The position numbers and the translations under genes are program-made. From Blasia pusilla (lineage: Eukaryota > Marchantiophyta > Marchantiopsida > Blasiales): a stretch of DNA of 64,000 nt. The notes beneath the pieces are model-generated. The model made no database searches and had not been told where the DNA came from. It was given only the letters and a program-made list of their open reading frames with translations. The number at the start of each line of letters is the position of its first letter. Positions within the stretch are counted from its first letter, which is position 1. Positions 44,169 to 60,690 of this stretch are shown here, piece by piece. The stretch lies in NCBI GenBank assembly GCA_050084515.1, contig CM114272.1, positions 41,044,001 through 41,108,000 on the forward strand. The letters run 5' to 3'.

Positions 44169-44409
44169 GGAAGCGAATAAAAAAGTAGAAGGGTCCCCTC
44201 AATATCACTTGAGGAGACCGATGCGTAATAATATAGCGATGATTGAAACCAATTCTGCAAAGGAGCTACATAGTACATCTGCCAGAAACACAGGTGATCA
44301 TAATTGTTCCCCCAAGATTAGAGCCCCATCCTTGGGCTTTAATGCCACCAAGTCGATCTTGAGTGCTCCAAAAAGAGCTAAAAAAATAGACAATAAAGTT
44401 GTTCAATTT

Positions 44410-44616
44410 GATCCTCAGATCAGATTTGGCTATAATATCCGATACGTGTCGAGGGAGTCTAAATACCCTAAACTTTCTATTGTCGCTTCAAATCGCATAC
44501 AACTCAAGGTTGATCTTCTAATTCGAAATGCGACTTGAAACGACAATAGAAAGTTTAGGGTATTTGGACTCCCTCGACACATATGAGATATTATATCCAA
44601 ATCTGATCTGAGGATC
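44410..44616. repeat. Large inverted repeat (89-bp arms, 29-bp loop)
   Basis: Left arm 44410-44498 and right arm 44528-44616 are near-perfect reverse complements, starting GATCCTCAGATCAGATTTGG and closing with its complement. As RNA it would form one long hairpin. It could be a foldback/MITE element or a small-RNA precursor. Confidence 0.9.
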
Positions 44617-44941
44617 AGATTGTGCACAACATACATCCAACCACATGGAACCCCTTGGCCACGACCTACACATACCCTACCTCCATCTCTCTCCAACTCT
44701 ACCTTGATCTCCTCTCCGAGGGCCTTCTTAGATCAAAGAGAACCAAGTGACTGTTAAGTAAGACATTAACAAGCGAAAATACGAAGGACTATCAGAAAAA
44801 ATTGCCTCAAATGATCTTGGAGAAGCACAAGAGTAGAGAGCATTGATTATAGAAGGGTAAGTCAGCCAAACTCGCTCAGCATGGCTACATTGAGAGCGCC
44901 CGTGCCGCCGGGTTACGGAGAGCAAGCCCAACAAGCCCAAC

Positions 44942-45004
<63 letters not shown>

Positions 45005-46337
45005 GCTACGGCTACAACAAGTGTGGCTGCAGCAAGAGCGAATGCAAATGATCGACTCCTGCGACAGTAAGGGCTACAACGAAAGCGAGCGGAGCTCGTC
45101 CGAGAGCGGACGCGGATGTAACGAGAGCTTCCGCGGCTGTAACAAGAGCGAGACCGGCTGACCAAGCGGGGTTGGTCCGGGAGCGGATGCGACTGCAAGG
45201 AGTTGCGGCACTGCGCAAGAGAGAGCGAGAGCGAGGTGCAGCACTCTGCGAGAGAGGGGGTTCGGAATGATTAGAAGTGAGGGGGTAAGGGTAGAAAGGA
45301 AGAGTGTCCTTAGGTGTCTAAGCCGAGGGAGTGAGGGGGTGGCTCCCCTAAGGGCCGGGTCCCATGGGCCAACGTCGGGCATCGACGGTGGTCCTTGTTA
45401 AAGCAGATCTCCATCGAACGGTCCAGAATCTTTTGTCCTGGCCGGAGTCGGTGATTTGCAAACAGAGTCTTTGGTTTTGTCCGGAAATCCTTGGTTTTCT
45501 TGGGCCCAAAAAAATTGGGCGCAAGAAATGATGTGCGTCCTCGCGACCTCCACAACCCGGTAGAAATTTGAAAAAACTCGTTCCACTTCTAACCATTTTT
45601 GTCATTTTTTTGGTCATATTCTCCCAACCGGTTGGAAGGAACCGGCTGGAAAGCCACCGTCGGCGAGCAGTTCCAGCCGGCGGGTGGCTTCTTGGGGTCG
45701 CAAGCGACTCCAAGAAGTCGCCCATGCGACCCGGCCCTAAGACTATGGCAACCCTAAGATTGGCGGCAGAAACCCTCTCGACAAGGTTAAGATAAGGTCG
45801 ATCCAGGCCATTAGATATGGGACCATATCGAATATGGCCGATTCGGGGGAGTTGGGATCCGACTGGAACCCTGATATGTGTGTTGCAAGGGGGACTTGGG
45901 ATGAGACTGGATCCCTACCACGTGCACGATCCGCGTTACTTCGCGCACGTGGTAGTACCTTGGTTAATGGGTACTCAGGTACTAGGTTTAATCAAAGTTA
46001 CGGTCAACTGTCGGGGTTATGCGATTGTGGGCAACGGCCAATAGTGAGGAATCCCGTCTCGGGATTAATTTTTTAATTAAAATAGAAAAAAAAATCATTC
46101 TTCTTATTTTCCAAAATATTGAAATTTATTTTCCAAATGCAAATTTGCATATAATTCAGTAAGATGGCCGTGCATCGCACTCGCATCTTCATAGTGGAAA
46201 TTTAAGGGTCACATTCAAAAAAATTGAGCGTAAGACTGGGACTTTATCCTCTCACCCTCCCAAGCCCACCAGTAAGAAATTAGAAACCAGGAGGTTTTAA
46301 ATCTTTGTAAAGAATTCGCTTCCGATGGAAATACGAT
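44617..46337. other. GA microsatellite and degenerate GC-rich repeats, no gene
   Basis: (GA)n at about 44944-45002. From 45000 to 45240 there are imperfect repeats built on GGCTGTAACAAGAGCGA. From 45560 to 45760 a GC-rich stretch contains CCGGTTGGAAGGAACCGGCT. No open frame here resembles a known protein. Confidence 0.6.
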
Positions 46338-46373
46338 GACCCCGGAGGGCCGTATCCACGGCCCTCCGGGGTC
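46338..46373. repeat. GC-rich perfect hairpin
   Basis: A 16-bp arm GACCCCGGAGGGCCGT, a loop ATCC and the exact reverse complement. It is isolated, with no gene beside it that would make it a terminator or operator. Confidence 0.9.
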
Positions 46374-46389
46374 GCACGGGACTCCAAGA

Positions 46390-46910
46390 AATGACCCCAT
46401 GGGATAAGGGCCTTAGAAGATTAGGGGAGGATGGAGCCGGTGACGGTAGCTCTGGACGAAGTACGCGCGTATTCCGACAGTCTAGCAGAAATGTACGGGC
46501 GGGTGGTCTCGGGAGCTTTGCAGGTAACTGTTTCCTCTATAGCGGAGACTTTCGCTCCTGGAGGCCAACGGAATGGATCTTCCAAGACAGACTATCATTG
46601 GATTCAAATTCTGTTCAATGCTGCGCAGAAACAATGACACAGAACTTGGCTCGCGGATACTTCCTTTTCGCTTTCCAGAAGAGGTTGGAAAGGAGAAATT
46701 CTCCGTCTTCGTAAAGAGCGCAGAAGGTTCGGCTTCATCCAATTCCCTACTTTTACCGCGTTTAACGTCTTGACCTCTGTTTTCTTCTTTCTGAGCGACA
46801 GAATATTGTACAGGTTGAGATGACCTATTTTTGTGGAAATTAGCTATGCTTGTTGCTAACCACGCATACGCGTCATCTGTGTCTGTTGATTGCCTTGGCA
46901 CGTCCACTTT
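46390..46910. other. Overlapping unidentified open frames
   Basis: The plus strand has MEPVTVALDEVRAYSDSLAE, ending at GCTTTGCAG before a GTAACT donor-like site (46431-46523). The minus strand has a 141-codon frame (46482-46907) with DTDDAYAWLATSIANFHKN. At most one of these can be real, and neither is recognised. One may be an exon of a small unknown gene. Confidence 0.25.
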
Positions 46911-48714
46911 TTGCCTCGATCGGACGTCGCGGTGACACTTTCCTATCCAGTGGTCAGAATTATCTTTTCCCGCGGATAGAAGTCGGGTGTCACAGTTTTC
47001 AAATGGTGAAGTGTTTCAAAACTTACCGAAAAAATTCGAGTTGAAAGTGTGTGTCAAAGCTCAGCTTTGTCAACCCAGTTGCTATGAGCTAAAAGTATGT
47101 CCCTGGTCACTCTGGAAATCGCACTTTGTCTCAGGAAATTAGTGCAAAGACACTTTCGTTTCAAATTTTCTATCAGATATGTCTGCTCCGGAATCTAGGA
47201 AATGAAGCAAACCATTCATGCTTGCACTGAACGAGAGTTGTGTGAAAAAAGCAATCGGTTGAACTTCAAGTCGTAGCTAGTTAGGACAATACTCCTATCT
47301 GCGAAATGCTAAAGAGCAGTGTCTCTTCTCTATCTCTTCTTCTCCTCCATGAAGACTAAAAGTTTTGATGGCACAAAGCTCCATCTTGTTAGTTGAACTG
47401 CGCTTCGATATTCGCACCGTCCTTTCGTGTTGGGTTCCTTCCAACTCGATCTGGTCATGATAATAAACCTCTTAGACTCGTGTTATCCAAGATAGTGTCA
47501 GATGTTACATGGAATCTTCCAAGAAATGTTCCGATGGACATACTTGCACGATATCAGTATTGAGAAGAATCTTCGTATAAGTATTTGAATCTTCCGAAGA
47601 AGACCGTTCATGGATCCTGGAGGTGAGTTTAAAAGTTTCCTGTGAGTCAGAAAGCCTCTATTTGATCGTGAGGACATAGCAGACCGCATGACTTTTTAGG
47701 ATTCGCATCCCAATCTTTGAATATCCATGAGATCATGCAAAAACTCTCATGGAGCCTGTGAACCACACGAAAAACTTTCAACGAATCCACTCCAGGTGGA
47801 TCTCACGAAAGCGACGGTGTGGTTGTGACAGACAGTTCATGGAATCTTTGCTCTAAACAAACCTGGATGCTTTAGTTAAAAATGCTGCTTTGTCGCTTGT
47901 CGCGACGTTGCTACTACTGCTGTTGCTGGTTGTATTTTTCAAATAATTCCAGAAGCATCTGAGGTCAACTTATTTATAATTCGAACCTGGCTGCAGGCGA
48001 TACCAAGGATCACATTTCTTAACAGGAGAGATCGGGCTCCTAGAATTATCTCCTAGAATACGCGAACATAGTCGTCTACGGTATCCAGCGAGTCATAAAG
48101 AGGTGCAATGATGGTGCCGCCCTATCATCCCCGATAGTAATCATTGCGCCAGTTCAAGACTCTCGTATATTACCTCTTCTCATTCTATTGAAGGTGTTTC
48201 CCCTTACATCAAGCCTGCGAGCGAAGATCTACGGAGAAATAGACCCAGTCTAGTACAGTCGAATCTGTAACACGAGGCACCTCTCTTAATCTCGCTTTCA
48301 GATCCAACCTGGGAGGAACACATGTAGAATTGAACTACGGACATTTTACTCGAGCACTTAATGTCGTCTTTGATGCAGTTCAGATTTCTCCTGGAACTGT
48401 CGCACAGAGTTCAAAGCTTTGAAAACCGTTACTTTCTACATGAGCCATTGCTGTCCACAGGAAGTAGGCAAAACCATCCATGGAAACTGCATGTTCTTCG
48501 TCCTTATCAAAGCCCAAACTAAACCACTCAACCCTTTGTCTGCAAATCTTTACGCGTTCTGCTTTACAGGGTGATCGTGACCTTTAATCGGCGAATACTG
48601 TAGTGTGCCCAGCCAAGAAAATGTGACTTTTTAGTCCATTTCTTCTTGATGAGATGTCTCTTTCATGCTGAATTGTGGGTTCATCTCTTCCTGATTTTCA
48701 ACAATATTTACCTA
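46911..48714. other. No gene recognised
   Basis: Balanced-composition intergenic sequence with no long frame, tRNA, or clear repeat structure that I can see. Confidence 0.5.
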
Positions 48715-48760
48715 CTAGTATGATGCCCGTGCCTGGCACGGGTGAAAATCACCCGCGAGC
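48715..48760 (-). mobile_element. Possible Helitron 3' terminus
   Basis: Read on the minus strand there is a hairpin (8-bp arms CCCGTGCC with a 1-base loop, 48726-48742), a 7-nt spacer, then CTAG followed by T. Helitrons end in a short hairpin a few bases before CTRR and insert next to T. A second small hairpin (GGGTGA/TCACCC) lies just upstream. The 5' TC end was not located, so length and content are unknown. Confidence 0.45.
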
Positions 48761-50132
48761 ACGCTATGTTAGATTAATTCATCACCACAGGGAGTCAAAA
48801 TGTCAGAACGTTCTAATCTAGACTTTCGTTTTGAGTTTGAGTTTGTATATGTGATCGGTGCCATGCCTTCAAACCCATGGGCGCCTGTGTCTAGAAGTGA
48901 CTTCATTTTCACTTACTCCGGTACTTCTTACCCTCTGTACCGTCTATGATCTACTTGATTTACAAAATACGGAACATTCAAGGCCAAGGATTTTCGGTCT
49001 TCATTAATACGAAGACTGGATGTAATGGTGATTGGTGCTTAGCTTAGAAAAGCTGAGAGAGATGGAAACGGAAATCTTCGTTTATTCTTGAGACAAATGT
49101 CAAATATGAACTAGAATTGGTCTAGAGCACGGCGTGTAGCACTCCCCACACCTCCAGTCAAGCAACTTGACAGATGTCTTAGCTGCGCTGAGACCTCTGA
49201 GTTTAGTTCGACGTGAACAACGAGGGGGGAAACCCGACACAAATTGGGTCATGAATAAAAATACGCAGCGAACTTACGGATCTCCTGTGCTATGTGTATT
49301 TACACTTGCTGCATGATGCGTTTGTGACGATACTTATACATGTCGACTGATCAGGAGGGAGGGATCCGTCCCAAGAACACGGACACATAGTGACAATGAC
49401 GTGGTGAACAAGCAGAAGATTCTCATGGTCTCTGGTAGCCAGAAGCACGAAGGTGGTCTTTGAGAGAGGCGATTTAGGTGCTTCAAATTTGTTAAGGCAG
49501 GTCCTTTGAGCGAGATCCCGTAAAGAAGACTTCTTTATGCACAAACCAGCATACACATATGTCATCTGTGGTTTGAAGGTACGCATGCCTCATAAGCCCG
49601 CCGCCCTACCATCACTATAGTGGTATGGTGTCGGGAAAAATTAGGCCAAACACCAAAATTGAAACATTTTGTAATAAACAATAACTTCAACCGCCGCTCC
49701 GCTTCCTAAATCCACTTCTTAAATCTGAACTCTAATATATAGGGTTCACTTCTCGTGAATTAGAAGACCATTCGGTTCATCACCGAAGATCAGGAACCAA
49801 GATTAGAAATCTTACCGTCTCTCCCTCAATAATTAATCACTTTGAAAATTGATCAAGTCGAGTTTATCTCTCAACTTTTTTTAACTCCAAGATGGAGGCA
49901 AGTACTTCTTTCAATCTCCTACTTCGATTTTCTTCAACTCAAACACCTTCAATCACCAATCAATGTTGGTGATCCCAAAGAGTAGATCCCACTTCTTTGC
50001 AATCTAGAATCAATTTTGGAAAAATGCAACTTCTAAGAGATCGCAGAGAGAGCTTACCACTGCTCTCTCCGTCCCAATTCAAAAAATTCTCCAATTCTAC
50101 ACAATAGACTTCTTATACCTCCCGTCACTCAT
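48761..50132. other. No gene recognised; possible Helitron body
   Basis: No coding region is identified. If the terminus at 48715 is real, the element extends into this stretch. Confidence 0.35.
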
Positions 50133-50410
50133 CATTGTCATCAACTCCTCCCATGCTGTGTATTCTTTACCACAATGTGAAGAATACACAGCATTCAAGG
50201 CGTGTGCATTCAAATCTATTCTTCACATTGGGGTAAAGAATAGATTTGAATGCACAATCTTAAATGCTGTGTATTCTTCACATTGTGGTAAAGAATACAC
50301 AGCATGGGAGGAGTTGATGACAATGTGAAGAATACACAGCATTCAAGGCGTGTGCATTCAAATCTATTTTTCACATTGGGGTAAAGAATAGATTTGAATG
50401 CACACGCTTT
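50133..50410. repeat. Nested palindromes
   Basis: 50133-50325 is one inverted repeat with outer arms CATTGTCATCAACTCCTCCC and complement. Inside are two smaller palindromes, one on ATGCTGTGTATTCTT...AAGAATACACAGCAT and one on GTGCATTCAAATCTATTC...GAATAGATTTGAATGCAC. Part of the unit is repeated again at 50326-50410. It is a complex foldback element. Confidence 0.9.
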
Positions 50411-51959
50411 GAATCTCCCTAATGCTCTCCATTTGTTCCTCCAAATCCTATTTAATTCTCCCCAACTTTAGCGTAGATTACATGTTTAGTTCAAAGGGGA
50501 GTAATCTCTTTCCTTGAGATTTTCACTTTACCATATCTTTGGTCATGGATAGTACCATCACTTTTTAGAACAAACCTCCCCGGGACTAAACTCCACCTTC
50601 TTTCGCCTTCACATTTCTTATTGGCCTACACTAACAATTGCCGGATATTATTATATGAGATGCTCTTTTGGTTTTAATACGACTTTCAATACCATTTCTT
50701 CTAACTTTGACCTTACACCTCTAGATAAGACTTTATGGTGGTTTTAAAAGTTTAGAAAAGTGCATAGGTATATTGCCACGGGGTCGTTGCGTCCGCAAGT
50801 TCATACGTATAAGCGGGACATATGAGGATAGAACGTCAGAGCGTCAAGGATTGACTTGTTTACGGGAAAAAAAGAGTAAGTGATATCGAAAAAAACGTCG
50901 GACAAACCCACGTGTGGAGGTTGGAAAAGGTATAAGGAATTCTGATTCATCGGGGACGGACCCAAATGAGGTCGGAGAAAAAAGCCAATTGCCCGTTTAG
51001 GACGATACCTTCCGTCAAACGTAATCCATGTCTTGTCCATCTTGTCTAATTTTGAAAGGTTCACGTGATTGGCAACAAGAAGATACGCACTTCCGTTTTG
51101 CCACCAGATTCTGTTTTCCCTTGCTGGTGGTGAAGTTTGGATGGAGAAGAGGAGAGAAGAGAAGGGAAGAAATCGTCGATAGCTGACCGTACTTGGCTTC
51201 ATCTTACCCTGCCAATTGTATCTACGCAACAGGAGAGAGAAAGTTAATGTTTCACTCATCTCTGCCCGAGTGGGATAAAGTGGTGAGCTGAGTAAACGCT
51301 GAGACCAACATAATCTCTCTAGCCACACTGGGTTCTTTCTTCTCCGCGTCATTGAAATCCACTATCTCGTGAATCGCTCGCACTTGGCTGGCATTCAGTC
51401 TCAGAAAGAGTGTACTTGCCTCGCCACCCACCTACGAGTATGACAAACCATGATACCAACAGACACCAGTTTGCCTTGTTTATCTGATCGTCCTTGGTGA
51501 AAGCGAGATTTCTACATTCATACTAATTTTCTAACTCAATCCCTGTACGAGCAGTCAAGTTTTTTCTCACCATGTACAGCTCAGTTGCAAGTACGTGATT
51601 CACACGCTTCAGGAAGTTCAGATCAATCCTCACCACTTCCAAGTAAGCTAGTGCCCTGTACGTGATTGACAGGGAATACATACTGCACAACTGGAAGCTA
51701 GGGGATGACGAAGCAGAATCATACCAAATGCTTGCGTAGATGATGGTCAGTCTTCAACTGCCTAATGTCTCCCTGACACTCTCAGTTTGCCACCATTCCA
51801 TGCGACCCTTAACATATGTGGTGTCTCTCTCGTTCGCTAATGGCAGGGATGTGTAGCTTCTCTTCCCGTGTATTGTGGTTAACAACTGCTCTCGAGAACC
51901 AGATCTGGCTTATTGATCAGACGAACAGACTCGGGAGCCGCTTTCTTTGATTTCTTACA
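50411..51959. other. Intergenic region upstream of the cyclophilin gene
   Basis: No convincing gene. A 183-codon minus-strand frame (50801-51352) is open but resembles nothing known. The last few hundred bases must contain the cyclophilin promoter. A TTTGATTTCTTACAG acceptor-like site at 51946-51960 allows a 5'-UTR intron. Confidence 0.4.
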
Positions 51960-52099
51960 GCTCATTTGGACCACTATTGCCATCGAGGTACTGCGCGCCG
52001 CACGGTGTGTGTATTGTCTGCACGAAGGTGATGATAGCTCCGAGCCTCAGGCTCACATACACCTGACCAGATGGGTTGGTGATCGTGCATTTCAGGACA

Positions 52100-52621
52100 A
52101 TGGCTTTCAATCCAAAGGTATTTCTGGAAATCGAGATCGGGGGCATAAAAGTCGGACGCCTGGTGATTGAGCTCTATGCAGATACGAATCCGAAGACAGC
52201 AGAGAATTTCCGATGTTTGTGCACAGGGGAGAAAGGAATCGGCACGTGTGGGAAAAAGCTTCACTACAAAGGTTGTCATTTTCACCGCGTGATTCCTAGC
52301 TTCATGGCTCAAAGTGGAGATTTCGAGAGAGCGAATGGAACAGGGGGCGAGTCCATATATGGAGCTAAATTTCCAGACGAGAACTTCAACAGGAAGCACG
52401 ACAGGGCCGGTGTGGTTTCCATGGCCAACTCCGGACCAAACACTAACGAATCTCAGTTCTTCATTTGCACAGTCCCAACACCTTGGCTGGACGGCAAGCA
52501 CGTTGCGTTTGGACAGGTAGTTGAGGGTATGGCGGTTTTGAAGGAAATAGAGAAGATGGGAACAACCAGAGGTTCAACCAAGAAATTGGTAACCATTGCA
52601 GACTGCGGGCAATCACCCTGA
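52100..52621 (+). CDS. Cyclophilin, cytosolic type-A peptidyl-prolyl isomerase
   Basis: The protein has 173 residues and no introns. The start at 52100 is chosen because [15 protein letters not shown] aligns with the usual cyclophilin N-terminus; the in-frame ATG at 52076 would add eight atypical residues. It catalyses cis-trans isomerisation of Xaa-Pro bonds and is likely cytosolic, since no signal or transit peptide is present. Visible features are the active-site Arg and Phe in [15 protein letters not shown], Gln in [35 protein letters not shown], the cyclosporin-contact Trp in [13 protein letters not shown], and the plant-specific loop insertion [11 protein letters not shown]. Slightly unusual: MAQSGDF replaces the common CQGGDF. 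Intact and probably expressed. Confidence 0.97.
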   Translation: MAFNPKVFLEIEIGGIKVGRLVIELYADTNPKTAENFRCLCTGEKGIGTCGKKLHYKGCHFHRVIPSFMAQSGDFERANGTGGESIYGAKFPDENFNRKHDRAGVVSMANSGPNTNESQFFICTVPTPWLDGKHVAFGQVVEGMAVLKEIEKMGTTRGSTKKLVTIADCGQSP

Positions 52622-54901
52622 CGTCCTTGGGGAGCACAGGCAATGAAGGGAGGAATAATCTGCGACAAAATCCCTGCTCTGTTCTCGTACAGTAGCGCCA
52701 GGAAGGAGAATTTCTAGAAACTGCGGAGCAACCGGATCCACACCGGATGAGTAGGGCGGTTGTTTCGGTCCGTGGTGTTGAGTCCCATCAGCCGAAAGAG
52801 AGATCTCTGCTCTGATCTCTTACAGTAGTGCCAGCCGACGATTTCTCTCCACATTCACAAGACGGGAATGTGGAGAGAAATCGTCGAGAACCTATGATTG
52901 GCTGTTGTCATCGTACGAGCATTCCGCAGACCCAGTTAGGTTCTCACAATATCGTTCGGCAATTAGAAATCGTGCACGAACTCACGTACAAGTTTGACAC
53001 ATATTCACTGTAGCAATGACCTTTTAAATTAGAGTGACACCAACTCCTGTCTGGTAGTTTAATCTTCGATACCGTGACTCTTACCGAATTGCTGCTCGGA
53101 CAAAACCTCTGGAAAGATATTGATTGGGAACAGTCTTCCAAATGTCGCGCACTTCGACATAATGTACGGCCGTACATCAGTGCCATCTGGAATTTTCTCG
53201 TAGCCAGTGCCCGCAGGATTGACCATCCCCATTCCGCAGCGGTGCTTCTAGTTCAACAACATCAACGGCAAAGTATCTTCTCTTGTGCGGGAACTTTAAT
53301 CAAGCCACCACGTAAAATGACAGTTCAGAATTCACCGTACCTTGCTCCTGCATCTCAATACTTTTCCTAACTACTCAAGGCTCTTGGAATGATGGAGCTG
53401 GAAGGTGCAACCCATAGTTAGAAAAAAAAAACCATCTAATAACCTCGAAGAAATTGATTTTCAGCAACCCAATCTACCCACTTCAGAAATCTATCATCCT
53501 CAGAATTGATCTGGTGACCTGAGACACCTTATCCAGACCAACGACGCACGTCGATCGTGAAGACCAGATTGTCGATTTAACACGGGCCCGACGTGGATTC
53601 GATTCAGTTGGCAACATATTTGGACACACTATTAAACGCTTCAATCATTCCAGAATCATGAATCAACTTTCATATAACTTTCTGAATACATGTGTGATGG
53701 GCACCAAAATCCACTTTGTGATCGCCCTTTGACTGCAGGACTTTCCTGCCTAGTTTGAAGACCTTCGAAAATACTATGTCCTTTCGAGTACGGCAACCGA
53801 AACGACCAGTCAATTGACACATATACCAACCAGCGTCAAACAACACCATGACAGATCCAGTACGACTCTCTATCTTAAAAGACTGTTAGTCAGAGTAAAG
53901 TAGAGATTAAACAAAAGAGCTATTTCGACCGGAAGAAGGCAGTATGCATCTTTTAAGTATGACACATTACAATCGTCTTCCACCCAAGTATGACACATTA
54001 CAATCGTCTTCCACCAACTTCACCCTGAATGTCCCAGTCGTGACAGGAACGTTCGCACACGACTGCAAGGCCGGTTCCAATCAGATGGATATAATGTGAT
54101 GTCTAGCATGACTGGCCTAGAAATGGCACGATTGCTGGATGTCTATTATCTTCAAAAGAGGACAAGGTGAACCAGGACAATTTCTTACAGCAATTAACCA
54201 TCGAAAAACAGAGTACACATTCCTTTCTTTTAGGAGAGAGGATGATGTTAGCTCAATTGTCCTCCTCATGTACAACTCTCTCTTCATTCCCTGTCACCAG
54301 GGGTAGCAGCTCTCACTCTCGAATTCCTGCCTCTGTCCGACCTCTCATCATCTCTCTCTCTCTCACTCTCTCTCGCTCTCTCAAGCACTACTTAATGAGT
54401 ACAGTCTCTCTCTCAAGCACCGTCCGACCAGGGCGCGGGGTCTATGGTCGCAAGGCTACGACAGGCACTACTTAATGAGTACAGTCTCTCTCTCCAGGTA
54501 CTACTCCATCAGTACACTGTCTGTCTGTAAATGCAGACATTAACGTGAACGAGTTAAAAGAGAGCAAATCTACGTCCACCACAGTTGGCCACGAAGCTAA
54601 TTTTGCGTTTGGGCGTGTACAGTACAGACGTTCGTAACTTTGACCTGGCTAGAATACTGGACATGAGTTCAAAAGTGTCTCCTATTAGCAGTTCGACTTC
54701 ATCGACTGCATTTTCTCTTTAGATTACTAAAAGTTTCTGGCACACCAACCTGAAAATTTAAGACCAAGGTCAATTGTGAAAGGAATCCTGACCAAGCAGA
54801 TTCTTGTGGCAGGACTAGACCAAGATGACACAATCTGTAGAAAGCCGCAGCCAAACTCTGTTGAGCTGCGGTTTCGTGTCGTGTGGTAGTGCCTCCTAAG
54901 A
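52622..54901. other. Spacer between two convergent genes
   Basis: It holds the 3' flanks of cyclophilin and the ATL gene. A hairpin lies at 52836-52886, a 31-bp tandem duplication (AAGTATGACACATTACAATC and on) at about 53957-54018, and CT-rich repeats with a thrice-repeated (G/A)-CACTACTTAATGAGTACAG type block at 54340-54510. No other gene is recognised. Confidence 0.5.
52836..52886. repeat. Perfect hairpin downstream of cyclophilin
   Basis: 21-bp arms CGACGATTTCTCTCCACATTC and complement around a 9-nt loop, about 215 bp after the cyclophilin stop. It could lie in the 3' UTR or be a small foldback element. Confidence 0.9.
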
Positions 54902-58794
<3,893 letters not shown>

Positions 58795-59470
58795 ATGAAA
58801 CAATATCAATACATAGGGAATAAAGATGGTAAAAATCTAATGTTAGTTCATAATTTATATAAGTGGAATAGTAGTATTGAATTCATGTCCCATCACAATC
58901 CTATTTTAGAGATTAGTAAGGTGCCCCGCCATGCACGGGAAATAAGAAAATTTTCGTTAATATATATCTTGGGAAGGGAAGGGATCAATGATGCTGCACA
59001 CAAATATCAAAAATTTTCTTGTTGTCCATATAAAGAAAAACATTATCTTGTTGCCCCCTTGCCATGTGTCAAACAAATAAGTGTTTGCAAATCAAGAAGG
59101 CACTCTCCCATAATAATATAGATATGATTCATGCCCGGTTAAACCATTGTTCCAATGAGGTAATTCATAACCGTAAGTCAATGGTAGTGGGGCATAGATT
59201 TTTCAACCTTGTCAATCTTTATGAGACCAAATAGGCGTGATTGGAACTATGCAACAAACTTACCCAATTTTTTGCCACATTTTATGAAGAAATTGGGGTT
59301 TTGGAGTGAATTTTCTCCGAATATTGTTGGATGTATCGGAAATTTCTAAATTTCACCGGCTAGCATTGCAAAGAATGTTGGCTTTGGAAGCTCATCGGCA
59401 TTTTGGTTTCAACATTCAGTTTCACATCAATTATCTTTGTTGAGGTGATGCAGCTCTTTTTGGGCCTCCT
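58795..59470. other. AT-rich stretch with one unidentified frame
   Basis: A 108-codon plus-strand frame (58795-59121) in AT-rich sequence is not recognised and may be chance. Confidence 0.3.
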
Positions 59471-59479
59471 CAAAGGCGT

Positions 59480-59850
59480 CTTTTAGGATAGATTGGCGAG
59501 ATCTACTAGAGCGTCTTCGGAGATATTAGAGGATAGCCTCAAGAGATCAATTATGAAGTGTTGAGGCCATGAGTAACCTGAGAGAGCACGTTTCCCCTTC
59601 GTTTCGGCTCATTTGGAGCCATATAGAGAAACTTACTATTTCGAGTAAGTTTTCATCTCGAGTATAGTTGACTTTCCCCTTTAGGAAGTGATCTTAACCC
59701 ACTATAGCAGATCAAGAGCCAAGGAGATGACCTGCAAGCATACGTTACCATGGAGAGGGTTTGGGAGAGGGAAGAGGATTATACCTCCAAGAGAGAGAGC
59801 TTGAGAGTTCATTTCTCTCTTTGTTGCACCTCTTCGCATGAGAGAGCTTC
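59480..59850 (+). repeat. Dispersed repeat, direct copy 1
   Basis: This copy shares TCTTTTAGGATAGAT, AGAGCG...TTC, AACCTGAGAGAGCA, TTTCCCCTTCGTTTCGGCTC, ATTTGGAGCCATAT and TACCATGGAGAGGGTTTGGG with 60330-60690, and in inverted form with 41455-41815. It is probably part of an unidentified LTR or non-autonomous element. Confidence 0.75.
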
Positions 59851-60199
59851 AATGGAGGAGCTTGCTGGTTACTCGCTGTTGGTGCAGGTTGGGGACGGTA
59901 TTCCCTATTCAACGGCTCATGGGAGTGCTCACCAAAGCAAGAGCCGCTCGATTTTGTTGTTTTCTTTGCTGATTTTTTGTATAAGAGAGTGGCGCGCGAA
60001 AGTGCTGCCTAATTTTTGTTAGCAATTAAGTATGGGGGCGGATTGATGCATGGTAGTGCTCTCAAAAGCAGCATGTACCTTGCTGATTTGTGTTTTCACA
60101 GATTTCCAAATTTTTTTGGGAGAAATTAGTGTAGAAGCGGTGTCAAAATTTTTGTAGGAGAGGAGACTTGGGCCGCATGATAATCCCCGTCAATTTTTA

Positions 60200-60690
60200 T
60201 TGGAAGATAGAATGAAAAAAATATGTGATGAGGTCGTAGATCGGGAAGATGTGTACGCAGCTAAGAAAACGGTGCATAATTTTGAGATTGGAGCCCGAAG
60301 TTTTCATTGGGCTGCCATAGTCACTATCACGTCTTTTAGGATAGATCGGTGAGATCTAGTAGAGCGCCTTCATGAGTAGTGGAGGACGCTTAGTAGGTCG
60401 AGGATGACCTGCTGAGGCCTCGAGAAACCTGAGAGAGCAGGTTTCCCCTTCGTTTCGGCTCATTTGGAGCCATATTGAGGAACTTACTATTTTAGATCAT
60501 TACCATTTTGAATATATGATTGACTTTCTATTTTTGGTAAGTGACTCTTGACCTCCTACATCAGGTCAAGAGCCAAGGAGGTGACTTGGGAGAATAGGTT
60601 ACCATGGAGAGAGCTTGGGAGAGGGGAGGGGTATACCTCAAGGAGAGAGAGATTGAGAGTTCATTCTCTCTTTGTTGAACCTCTTGGCAT
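60200..60690 (+). repeat. Dispersed repeat, direct copy 2
   Basis: The same block order as 59480-59850, about 850 bp further on, and extended at its left into the TGGGCTGCCATAG segment that also occurs inverted near 41475. Confidence 0.75.

Noticed and set aside
44728-45198. Minus-strand frame with long Ser-Leu repeats
   Set aside because: It is the translation of the (GA)n microsatellite.
50801-51352. 183-codon minus-strand open frame as a gene
   Set aside because: No recognisable motif, no splice or promoter support and irregular composition; chance is as likely.
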